From Methanobacteriota archaeon (GTDB lineage: Archaea; Halobacteriota; Methanomicrobia; Methanomicrobiales; Methanoculleaceae), in the NCBI GenBank assembly GCA_023457135.1, contig JAEWMO010000141.1, forward strand, positions 1 to 14,811: a stretch of 14,811 nt of DNA, written 5' to 3'. Position numbers and translations under genes: made by a program. This document shows positions 1 to 6,428 of this stretch, one piece after another (position 1 is the stretch's first letter; every line of letters begins with the position of its first letter). A model generated the notes under the pieces. It searched no databases. It was not told the DNA's origin and saw only the letters and a program-made list of their open reading frames with translations.

Positions 1-106
1 GGACGGACCGGTACGGACCTCCCGAACCCGCACACACCAGCCCCGTGCATTCGGGAGCGGCCTTCTTCAGGACTGCCGTGTCCCGCTCCGATAGGATTCG
101 CGCCAT
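1..106 (-). CDS. N-terminal fragment of an unknown protein, cut by the left window edge
   Basis: An ATG at 104-106 opens a frame of 35 codons that stays open to the window edge, beginning MARILSERDTAVLKKAAPEC. Codon use is G/C-ending like the neighbours, and a GGAG Shine-Dalgarno-like sequence lies about 8 nt upstream of the ATG. I do not recognise the family from this short piece; two cysteines (residues 20 and 25) and a Gly/Ser-rich stretch (27-30) are visible. It is divergent from nadA, and the shared intergenic region carries the palindrome at 153-166. That it is a real gene is inferred from codon use and the ribosome-binding site; no function is proposed. Confidence 0.55.
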   Translation of the reverse strand, partial: MARILSERDTAVLKKAAPECTGLVCAGSGGPYRSV

Positions 107-152
107 GAGTTCGTCTCCGCGGGAGCCGGGAGAACTCCGGCCGCACCGCACA

Positions 153-166
153 TTCACAATTGTTAA
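153..166. promoter_or_regulatory. 14-bp palindromic candidate operator upstream of nadA
   Basis: The sequence TTCACAATTGTTAA is an inverted repeat with one imperfect base pair around the centre CAATTG. It lies between the divergent unknown gene (start 106) and nadA (start near 207). It matches the two palindromes at 9174-9187 and 9203-9216 near the promoter of the sulfur operon; on its minus strand it differs from the 9203-9216 copy at a single base. It stands out in an otherwise GC-rich intergenic region. A regulator-binding role is inferred from recurrence, symmetry and position. I see no clear separate TATA box for nadA, and this AT-rich segment may overlap the promoter. Confidence 0.55.
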
Positions 167-206
167 GGCTGCGCAGGGATAACGTTTGTGAAGAAGACCC
201 GCATCG

Positions 207-1166
207 TTGACCAGAGGTTGTGATACCATCCCGTCCACCAGTCCCGATCAAACCCTCAGCGAGCGGATAGCCGCGTTAAAAGAGGAGCGCGACGCCGTCA
301 TCCTCGCCCACAACTACCAGATCCCGGCAGTGCAGGAGGTCGCCGACCTCGTCGGGGACTCGCTCGAACTCGCGCGGGCGGCGACGAAGGTCGATGCCGG
401 CGTCATCGTCTTTGCCGGCGTCGACTTCATGGCCGAGACGGCCGCGATCCTCTCGCCGGCAAAGACGGTCGTCCTGCCCGCGGCCGACGCCTGCTGCCCG
501 ATGGCGGAGATGGTCGTCCCCGGCGAGGTCCGGGTGCTGCGCGAGCGGTTCCCGGAGGCCGCCGTCGTCGCCTACGTCAACACCTCCGCCGCGGTGAAGG
601 CGGAGAGCGATATCTGCTGCACCTCCGCAAACGCCGTCGCCGTCGTCAACTCGCTCGACGCGGATGAGGTGATCTTCCTCCCCGACCGGAACCTCGGCCG
701 CTACGTCGCACGGTTCACGGAAAAAGAGATCCTCCCCTGGGACGGCTACTGCATCGTCCACGACCGGATGACGGCCGGGGATGTGGAGGAAGCCCGCCGG
801 GCCCACCCGGACGCCGAGGTGCTCGTCCACCCCGAGTGCCGGCCCGGGGTGATCGACCTCGCCGATCACGTCTTCTCGACCTCGGGGATGGTGCGGCACG
901 CCTGCGCGAGCCCATGCCGGGAGTTCGTCATCGGCACCGAGTTCGGACTCCTCCATCAACTCGAGAAGAAGTGCCCGGGAAAGGTCTTCTATCCCCTCTC
1001 AAACCGGGCGGTCTGCGTCAACATGAAGAAGACCGATCTCGCGAAGGTGATCACGGCCCTCGAGCGGCTCGAGCCGCGGGTGACGGTCCCCGCGGAGACC
1101 GCCGCCCGGGCGCGGGTCGCGATCCAGCGGATGCTCGACCTCCCCCCGGAGATCAGGACTCCCTGA
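207..1166 (+). CDS. nadA: Quinolinate synthase NadA
   Basis: NadA is a [4Fe-4S] enzyme that condenses iminoaspartate with dihydroxyacetone phosphate to quinolinate in de novo NAD synthesis. The 319-residue product shows the family pattern: HNYQ at 35-38, DSLELA at 51-56, and three cysteines at the expected cluster-ligand places, C97 (in ACCPMAE), C211 (in HPECRPGV) and C270 (in AVCVNMKK). Length fits the family, about 300-350. The start is uncertain: the first in-frame start codon after the stop at 189-191 is TTG at 207, with no good Shine-Dalgarno, while a ribosome-binding-like AGAGGTTGTG lies just inside the frame at 213-222 with no start codon after it. The gene is convergent with cysE and their ends overlap by 14 bp. 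The candidate operator at 153-166 resembles those of the sulfur operon. The partner enzymes for iminoaspartate and quinolinate use are not in the window. Confidence 0.93.
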   Translation: MTRGCDTIPSTSPDQTLSERIAALKEERDAVILAHNYQIPAVQEVADLVGDSLELARAATKVDAGVIVFAGVDFMAETAAILSPAKTVVLPAADACCPMAEMVVPGEVRVLRERFPEAAVVAYVNTSAAVKAESDICCTSANAVAVVNSLDADEVIFLPDRNLGRYVARFTEKEILPWDGYCIVHDRMTAGDVEEARRAHPDAEVLVHPECRPGVIDLADHVFSTSGMVRHACASPCREFVIGTEFGLLHQLEKKCPGKVFYPLSNRAVCVNMKKTDLAKVITALERLEPRVTVPAETAARARVAIQRMLDLPPEIRTP

Positions 1167-2106
1167 GAACGTCCCGCTGGCCGAAGAACCGGTCCCAGTC
1201 CCAGGGCTCGTCGAAGACCCGCACCTCGACGTCCTGCACGCCGCTCACGTCGAGGACCCGGCTCCGGACCCGGTCGGTGAGGTAGTCGACGAGCGGGCAG
1301 GTGGCGGTGGTCAGGACCATCTCCACGAGCACCGAGGAGTCCTGGACGGTGATCCCCTTGATCAGGCCGAGGTCGACGACATCGATCCCGACCTCCGGGT
1401 CGATCACCTCTTTTAACGCCTCCCGGACACGCTCCTCGAGCGCGATCTCCTCCTGCCGTTTGCCGCCGACCAGTCCCGACCGCTCCACCGCCCGGAGCCG
1501 CTCCTCGATCCGGTTCTGCCTGTCAAGCATGCGGCTGACCACCCGGAGCATCGGGTCGGGGAGGTCGCCGCGGTCGAGCCGCTCCTGGCCCTTCTGGCAC
1601 TTCGGGCCGGCGAGCCTGCCGGGCACGCCCACGACCGTCGCACCGGGGGGGACGGGGTGGACGACGACCGAGCCCGCACCGACCTTTGCCCCGCGTCCGA
1701 CGGTGATGGGGCCGAGAACGCTCGCCCCCGACCCGATGATGACGCCGTCCTCGATCGTCGGGTGCCGTTTCGTCTGTTCAAGCGCGGTGCCGCCGAGCAC
1801 CACGCCCATGTAGATCAGGACGTCGTCGCCGACCTCCGCGGTCTCCCCGATCACGACGCCCGACCCGTGGTCGATGAAGACCCGGCGCCCGATCTTCGCA
1901 CCGGGATGGATCTCGATCCCGGTCAGCGCCCGCGAGATATGGGAGACGAGCCTGGCCGGGAAGTAGAGCCGGCGGCGGTAGAAGGCATGCGCTATCCGGT
2001 GCGCCCAGATCGCGTGGAGGCCCGGGTAGCAGCAGATCACCTCGAGCGTCGACCGGGCCGCCGGGTCTTTGTCAAAGACCGTCTGGATATCTTCCCTGAT
2101 GCTCAC
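1153..2106 (-). CDS. cysE: Serine O-acetyltransferase fused to a C-terminal DUF59/MIP18-like domain
   Basis: CysE transfers acetyl from acetyl-CoA to serine, giving O-acetylserine for CysK. I chose the GTG at 2106, 17 nt after the cysK stop, giving 317 residues; a longer reading to 2226 would run deep into cysK and adds low-complexity Arg/Pro/Gly sequence. Residues 1-165 are a short bacterial-type CysE: a small N-terminal helical part, then left-handed beta-helix hexapeptide repeats (about 65-150) with the catalytic-type IDHGSGVVIGETA at 78-90. Residues 170-222 form a charged linker that may be coiled. Residues 222-307 are a DUF59/MIP18 (SufT-like) domain with DPEVGIDVVDLGLI at 236-249, TTATCPL at 266-272 holding C270, and a terminal PWDWDRF at 301-307. 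DUF59 proteins act in Fe-S cluster assembly, so the fusion may join cysteine supply with cluster building; that link is inferred. It is the last gene of the sulfur operon. Confidence 0.9.
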   Translation of the reverse strand: MSIREDIQTVFDKDPAARSTLEVICCYPGLHAIWAHRIAHAFYRRRLYFPARLVSHISRALTGIEIHPGAKIGRRVFIDHGSGVVIGETAEVGDDVLIYMGVVLGGTALEQTKRHPTIEDGVIIGSGASVLGPITVGRGAKVGAGSVVVHPVPPGATVVGVPGRLAGPKCQKGQERLDRGDLPDPMLRVVSRMLDRQNRIEERLRAVERSGLVGGKRQEEIALEERVREALKEVIDPEVGIDVVDLGLIKGITVQDSSVLVEMVLTTATCPLVDYLTDRVRSRVLDVSGVQDVEVRVFDEPWDWDRFFGQRDVLRES

Positions 2107-2123
2107 CGCGTCCCGCCCCTGCC

Positions 2124-3053
2124 TCACGCTCCAAAGAGGTCCGTCGAGAGGTAGCGCTCGCCGGTGTCCGGGAGGATGACGACGATCACCTTTCCCTCGA
2201 ACTCCGGCCGGCGGGCGACCTCGCAAGCCGCATGAGCCGCCGCTCCCGACGAGATGCCGGCGAGGATCCCCTCTTTTGCGGCGAGCTGGCGGCTCATTGC
2301 AAATGCGTCCGCGGAGGTGACCCGGACGACCTCGTCGACGAGATCGGTTCTGAGAACGCCCGGCACGAACCCGGCCCCGATCCCCTGGATCCGGTGCGGG
2401 CCGGCCGGACCGCCGGAGAGGACCGGGGACTCGGCGGGCTCGACGGCGATTGCACGGAAGGAGGGCCTCCGTGCCTTGATGACCTCGGCAACCCCGGTGA
2501 TCGTCCCGCCCGTCCCGACACCCGCGACGATGGCATCGACGGTCCCGTCGGTGTCCCGCCAGATCTCCTCGGCGGTTGTCCGGCGGTGGACGGCCGGGTT
2601 CGCCGGGTTCTCGAACTGCCGGGGGATGAAGTAGGCGTTCGGGCTCTCGGCAGCTATCCTGGCCGCACGGTCGACCGCTCCCCTCATCCCTTCGGCCCCG
2701 GTCGTGAGGACCACCTCGGCGCCCAGCGCCGCGAGGAGTTTGCGCCGCTCCATGCTCATCGTCTCGGGCATCACGAGCCTGAGCCGGTAGCCGCGGGCGG
2801 CACAGACGAACGCGAGGGCAATCCCGGTGTTGCCGCTCGTCGCCTCGACGATCGTCGTCCCTTCCCGGATCTTGCCGGCCCGCTCGGCCTCGTCGATCAT
2901 CGCGACCCCGATCCGGTCTTTCACGCTCCCCATCGGGTTGAACGACTCCACCTTGGCGAGGACCGTCGCCCGGGAGCCTTCCGTCACGCGGTTCAGCCGG
3001 ACGAGCGGAGTGTTTCCGATTGTCCAGGTGATATCACGATATATCCGTCCCAT
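2124..3053 (-). CDS. cysK: Cysteine synthase, O-acetylserine sulfhydrylase (PLP)
   Basis: CysK replaces the acetyl group of O-acetylserine with sulfide to make free cysteine, using PLP. The 309-residue product is full length. It shows the PLP lysine K45 in NPMGSVKDR, the substrate/phosphate loop TSGNTG near 72-77, and the PLP-phosphate loop GVGTGGT near 178-184. The ATG at 3053 is preceded by a strong AAGGAGG 8 nt away. The gene lies 18 nt after thiI and 17 nt before cysE, whose product makes its substrate. A related role on O-phosphoserine or as cystathionine beta-synthase is possible from sequence alone, but the cysE partner argues for O-acetylserine. CysE/CysK pairs in methanogens are thought to have a bacterial origin. 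Confidence 0.92.
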   Translation of the reverse strand: MGRIYRDITWTIGNTPLVRLNRVTEGSRATVLAKVESFNPMGSVKDRIGVAMIDEAERAGKIREGTTIVEATSGNTGIALAFVCAARGYRLRLVMPETMSMERRKLLAALGAEVVLTTGAEGMRGAVDRAARIAAESPNAYFIPRQFENPANPAVHRRTTAEEIWRDTDGTVDAIVAGVGTGGTITGVAEVIKARRPSFRAIAVEPAESPVLSGGPAGPHRIQGIGAGFVPGVLRTDLVDEVVRVTSADAFAMSRQLAAKEGILAGISSGAAAHAACEVARRPEFEGKVIVVILPDTGERYLSTDLFGA

Positions 3054-3061
3054 GGTATCAG

Positions 3062-3068
3062 CCTCCTT
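3062..3068 (-). promoter_or_regulatory. Strong Shine-Dalgarno of cysK
   Basis: On the minus strand AAGGAGG lies 8 nt before the cysK ATG and directly after the thiI stop. It fixes the cysK start and is the clearest ribosome-binding site in the operon, which suggests that cysK is re-initiated efficiently on the polycistronic message. Confidence 0.8.
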
Positions 3069-3071
3069 CGG

Positions 3072-4208
3072 TCATTCACATACTTGAATTGGCAGCATTC
3101 CCACATCTCCGGCATCCCCTACCGCCTCTTCGAGCGCACGGACCATCTCGACCGCAGCGGCGGTGGAGGGGCGTGCCGGGACCGCTCCGCACCCGCCGGC
3201 GGGGGCGATCGAGGCGTCGAACGTCCCGATATCGCGGGCGAGCCGGATGGCGTCCTCCTTGTCGAATGCGATCAGCGGCCGGTAGACCGGGATCGCCGCA
3301 GCGTCGGTGAGCACCGCCAGGTTATCCAGGGTCTGCGACGCGACCTGGCCCATCGACTCACCGGTGACGAACCTCTTCGCCCCTACCTGCCGGGCGACTT
3401 CGGCGGCGATCCTGTACATACGCCGCTTGCAGAGGAGGCAGGTATAACGCTCCTCTCCCCGCTCTTCAAGCATCCGCCGCGCCCGGGCGAGATATCCGTC
3501 ACGGACGACCAGAAGTTCGATATCCGGCTGGTACCGGCGGAGGGCCTCGACCGTGGCCTTCGTCCGGGCAAGGTTCGTCTCGTCGAGGTAGCCCTCGAGC
3601 CCGACATAGAGCGGGACGATCCGGCACCCACGCTTCATCATCAGATAGGCCGCGACCGGGGAGTCGATCCCGCCGGAGACGAGCGCGACGAGTGTCCCCT
3701 CGACGCCGGGGGGGATGTCGCCGGCGGCAGAAATCTTCCGGTCGAAGAGGTAGCAGGTCCCGTCCCGGACCTCGATGAAGATCTCCTGTTCGGGATGATC
3801 GAGATCGACGCGGATGTGCGGGTACTCTGACCGGACCAGGTTCCCGAGCCGCTCGGCAAGATCCCGGGAGGTGAAGGAGTGCTTCCCGATGCGCCGGATC
3901 CGGAGGGCGAAGGTCGCGGCGTCCCCGATGCCGTGGCCTTTACAGAACGTGATGAGGCCCGCCGGCAGATCGTCGAGCGGCACGACGTCGCAGAGCGAGA
4001 ACGAGACGATTCCGAAGATCTTCCGGAGCACCTCCGGGTCGACGTCCCCGGCAAGCCAGATCCTCCCGCGCTCCCGCCGGGCTTTCGCACCCGGGAGCGC
4101 CCGTTCGATCCCGCGGATGAGGCTCCTCTCCCACTCCCGGCGGACGGGCTCCGACTTGAGGAAGACCTCGGAGTAACGCACCAGCCAGACCCGGTCCGGT
4201 TCGGTCAC
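3072..4208 (-). CDS. thiI: tRNA 4-thiouridine synthase ThiI, archaeal type without rhodanese domain
   Basis: ThiI adenylates U8 of tRNA and inserts sulfur to form 4-thiouridine; some homologues also serve thiamine thiazole synthesis. The 378-residue product has an N-terminal ferredoxin-like and THUMP part (about 1-165) and a PP-loop ATPase domain with SGGIDS at 178-183. It lacks the C-terminal rhodanese domain of E. coli ThiI, as is usual in archaea. Three cysteines, C257 and C260 (CLLC) and C340 (GGCGA), sit where methanogen ThiI proteins hold an Fe-S cluster (family knowledge). GESMGQVASQTLDNL at 283-297 is a typical ThiI motif. The GTG start at 4208 forms a GTGA overlap with the stop of the DUF1894 gene and has a GGGGAG sequence about 9 nt upstream. 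It is another sulfur-transfer enzyme in this operon. Confidence 0.9.
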   Translation of the reverse strand: MTEPDRVWLVRYSEVFLKSEPVRREWERSLIRGIERALPGAKARRERGRIWLAGDVDPEVLRKIFGIVSFSLCDVVPLDDLPAGLITFCKGHGIGDAATFALRIRRIGKHSFTSRDLAERLGNLVRSEYPHIRVDLDHPEQEIFIEVRDGTCYLFDRKISAAGDIPPGVEGTLVALVSGGIDSPVAAYLMMKRGCRIVPLYVGLEGYLDETNLARTKATVEALRRYQPDIELLVVRDGYLARARRMLEERGEERYTCLLCKRRMYRIAAEVARQVGAKRFVTGESMGQVASQTLDNLAVLTDAAAIPVYRPLIAFDKEDAIRLARDIGTFDASIAPAGGCGAVPARPSTAAAVEMVRALEEAVGDAGDVGMLPIQVCE

Positions 4209-4492
4209 GGTCTCCGTCTCCCCTTCCGCCTGAGCCGTTCGACCTCCTCGCCCCCCGGCACCCGGATCAGGAACGTCCCGTAGCAGGGCTTGGTGTAGGG
4301 AAGGATGATGTAGGCATCCTCCTCCACCCCGACGGCGATCGGCGGGACCCCGATGAGGTGCGTATCAAAGATCGCATACCCCGGGTCGACGTAGTAGACC
4401 TCGCGGCAGCGCTTCTCCACCAGGGCACGGCATTCTGCGAACGAGGCTCCCCGGAGGAGAACCTCCGGATTCAGCTCGTCGATGCACGCCAT
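4205..4492 (-). CDS. DUF1894 family protein, methanogen-specific, function unknown
   Basis: This is a 95-residue protein resembling DUF1894, a small family of unknown function found in methanogens, typically beside DUF1890. The N-terminus MACIDELNPEVLLRGASF and the central YYVDPGYAIFDTHLIGVPP are the recognisable parts; the C-terminus is basic (RRKGRRRP). Cysteines lie at 3, 21, 29 and 70. No signal peptide or membrane segment is visible. Its start overlaps the end of the DUF1890 gene by 22 nt and is supported by a GAGGT 6 nt upstream; its stop overlaps thiI by 4 nt. The overlaps imply coupled translation, and so perhaps a shared complex, with its neighbours. A sulfur-related role is inferred only from context. 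Confidence 0.8.
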   Translation of the reverse strand: MACIDELNPEVLLRGASFAECRALVEKRCREVYYVDPGYAIFDTHLIGVPPIAVGVEEDAYIILPYTKPCYGTFLIRVPGGEEVERLRRKGRRRP

Positions 4493-4953
4493 CGGAAGAC
4501 CTCATCGATCCCCTTTTTGAGTTTTCCCGGGTTGTGGACCGCCTTCTCCACGACCTTCTCGCAGGGGAACTCGACCCCTCCTGCGAGTTCTTCGGCGTTC
4601 CGGCCGAAGACGACGACCACGAGGCGTGCTTCCGGGAGGAGGTAGCGCATCGTGGCGGCGTACGATATGCCGGCATCGTTATGGGCAAAGACCACGCAGA
4701 GAGCGGCGTCCCGCTTCTTCTCCGCCAGCTCCCCGATGCAGCGATCGAGATCGATGGTCCTTCCGATGTAGTGCCGCCTCCAGTCGGAGACGCGGAGGAG
4801 GGCAAGAACCGAGGGGTTCCCGGCACTGAGGACGTCGTAACCGTCTTCAGTGAGCCGGCCCGCAAGGTAGAGGCCGATCGCCGCCTGCACCGGGACCTCC
4901 GGGCACCCGAAGACCAGGAGGGCTGATTCATCTTTATGTGCCTGCGTTGTCAT
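4471..4953 (-). CDS. DUF1890 family protein, methanogen-specific, function unknown
   Basis: This 160-residue protein resembles DUF1890, a methanogen family of unknown function. It looks like a Rossmann-type alpha/beta fold: LLVFGCPEVPVQAAIGLYLA at 12-31, a second strand ALCVVFAHNDAGISYA at 84-99, and a third, ARLVVVVFG, at 109-117. Cysteines are at 17, 72, 86 and 131; C17 in the first strand-loop turn is the most striking. I prefer the ATG at 4953, which makes an ATGA overlap with the metX stop and leaves an AGGA about 8 nt upstream; an ATG two codons earlier (4959) is the alternative. It lies between metX and DUF1894 in the sulfur operon. No function can be assigned from sequence. Confidence 0.8.
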   Translation of the reverse strand: MTTQAHKDESALLVFGCPEVPVQAAIGLYLAGRLTEDGYDVLSAGNPSVLALLRVSDWRRHYIGRTIDLDRCIGELAEKKRDAALCVVFAHNDAGISYAATMRYLLPEARLVVVVFGRNAEELAGGVEFPCEKVVEKAVHNPGKLKKGIDEVFRWRASTS

Positions 4954-6428
4954 GCGCATCGTCCTATCAGTGTGCTGATCGCGTCGCTTGAGATGAGCCC
5001 GATTACCCGCCGGTCCGCGTCGACGACGGGAAGGGCGGAGATCGACCGCTCCTCCATCCTCCGGGCGGCCTCCGTGACCGGTTCGTCCGGGGTGGCGGTG
5101 ACGACCGAGCGGGACATGATCTCGTCGAGGCTCCCGTAACCGCAGGCGACCGCTTTCGCGATGTCCCAGGAGGTGACGATCCCGGCGAGATCGCCCTTCC
5201 CGGCGAGGACGGGGAGGTGGTTGACGGCGTTCTCGATCATGACCCGGGCGGCGTCGTGGATGGACGCCCGCTCTACAATGGTCGGAATGCCCGTCTCCAT
5301 GACGTCCCGGACGAGGAGGTGATCGAGGAACGTGCCGATGAGGTAGTTCATCTGCCCGTCCTCGACCAGGAACCCGTCGTGGCCGTAATTCGACCGGATC
5401 TCACAGTACTGGACGTTGATACCGTTTGCAGCCAGGGCGTTCGCGATCTCTTCGGACTGGTAGGGCGGATAGAGCCAGTCCGAGGAGACCGAGACGATCA
5501 GGAACGAGGCCTTCGCCCCGGCAAACCCGGCGGCAAGCGAGTCGTCCACGGCGAGGTCGAAGTAGTCGAGCGCCCTGGTGATGTAGAGGTAGGAGTTGGC
5601 GTCGAACCGCCGGGTGAAGGTCTCGCCCTGGTGGTGGAGGTAACTCTCGACCTGGAACTCGGTGGAGAACCCGTAGCCGACGCTGCTCCGGCCCTGCAGG
5701 TTACGCCCGAACTTCTCGCGCATCGCCCCGTCGGAGAGGTAGGTGATGTGCCCGATCATCCGGGCGAGCCGCAGGCCCTGCACCGGCGGGCGATCTGCCG
5801 GGTAGGTCCCGCCCGCCCACGCGGGATCGGCCATGATCGCCTGCCGCCCGACCTCGTTGAAGGCGATCTGCTGGGCGGTCGAGCGTGCGGTCGTGGCGAT
5901 GGCGATCACCTTCCGGACCGCCTCCGGGTAGGCGACCGCCCACTGGAGCGCCTGCATGCCCCCCATCGAACCCCCAGCCACCGCGGCGAGGCACTCGATC
6001 CCGAGGTGCTCGATCAGGCGTTTCTGCGCCCGGACCATGTCCCTCACGGTGATCACCGGGAAGGTGAGGGCATAGGGCCGGCCGGTCGCGGGATTGACGG
6101 AGGCGGGCCCGGTCGAGCCCTTGCAGCCGCCGATGACGTTTGAGCAGATGACGAAGTAGCGGTCGGTATCGAAGGCCTTTCCGGGCCCGATGACGCCGTC
6201 CCACCATCCCGGCCGGGTCTCGCCGTCGTGGTAGCCTGCCGCGTGGGCGTCGCCGGAGAGGGCGTGGCAGATCAGGATAGCGTTGCTCTTCTCCCGGTTC
6301 AACCGGCCGTAGGTCTCGTAGGCGATCGTCACCGCCTCAAGAACCGCACCGCTCTCGAGGGTGAGGGGTTCGGGGAAGGTGACGTACTCCGTCCTCGTGG
6401 TGCCGACCGATCCGGGCATGTTATCCAT
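4950..6428 (-). CDS. metX: Homoserine O-acetyltransferase with C-terminal CBS domain pair
   Basis: MetX acetylates homoserine with acetyl-CoA, giving the substrate of MetY. The 492-residue product is longer than a plain MetX (about 370). Residues 1-370 are the alpha/beta-hydrolase fold with nucleophile S154 in GGSMGG and the other triad members at D317 (SSDWLYPP) and H350 (YGHDGF); the family signature SNVIGGCKGSTGP is at 96-108. Residues about 374-490 form two CBS modules (NHLPVLAGKGDLAGIVTS and SALPVVDADRRVIGLISS), a fold that commonly binds adenosyl ligands such as AMP, ATP or SAM; allosteric control by SAM is a guess. The ATG at 6428 overlaps the metY stop by 8 nt; an ATG at 6419 is also possible. 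Acetyl rather than succinyl specificity is inferred from the family and from pairing with metY. Confidence 0.9.
   Translation of the reverse strand: MDNMPGSVGTTRTEYVTFPEPLTLESGAVLEAVTIAYETYGRLNREKSNAILICHALSGDAHAAGYHDGETRPGWWDGVIGPGKAFDTDRYFVICSNVIGGCKGSTGPASVNPATGRPYALTFPVITVRDMVRAQKRLIEHLGIECLAAVAGGSMGGMQALQWAVAYPEAVRKVIAIATTARSTAQQIAFNEVGRQAIMADPAWAGGTYPADRPPVQGLRLARMIGHITYLSDGAMREKFGRNLQGRSSVGYGFSTEFQVESYLHHQGETFTRRFDANSYLYITRALDYFDLAVDDSLAAGFAGAKASFLIVSVSSDWLYPPYQSEEIANALAANGINVQYCEIRSNYGHDGFLVEDGQMNYLIGTFLDHLLVRDVMETGIPTIVERASIHDAARVMIENAVNHLPVLAGKGDLAGIVTSWDIAKAVACGYGSLDEIMSRSVVTATPDEPVTEAARRMEERSISALPVVDADRRVIGLISSDAISTLIGRCA

Noticed and set aside
276..959. Long minus-strand open frame opposite nadA
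   Set aside because: It is a mirror of nadA codons in GC-rich DNA, rich in Asp/Gly/Val/Arg without a recognisable motif. The same holds for the long plus-strand frames opposite cysK/thiI (2232-3830), metX (5217-6143), metY (6361-7443) and pscS (7902-9125).
2107..2226. Longer reading of cysE starting inside cysK
   Set aside because: It would overlap cysK by about 100 nt and adds Arg/Gly/Pro-rich sequence typical of an out-of-frame reading; the CysE-like sequence begins at the GTG at 2106.
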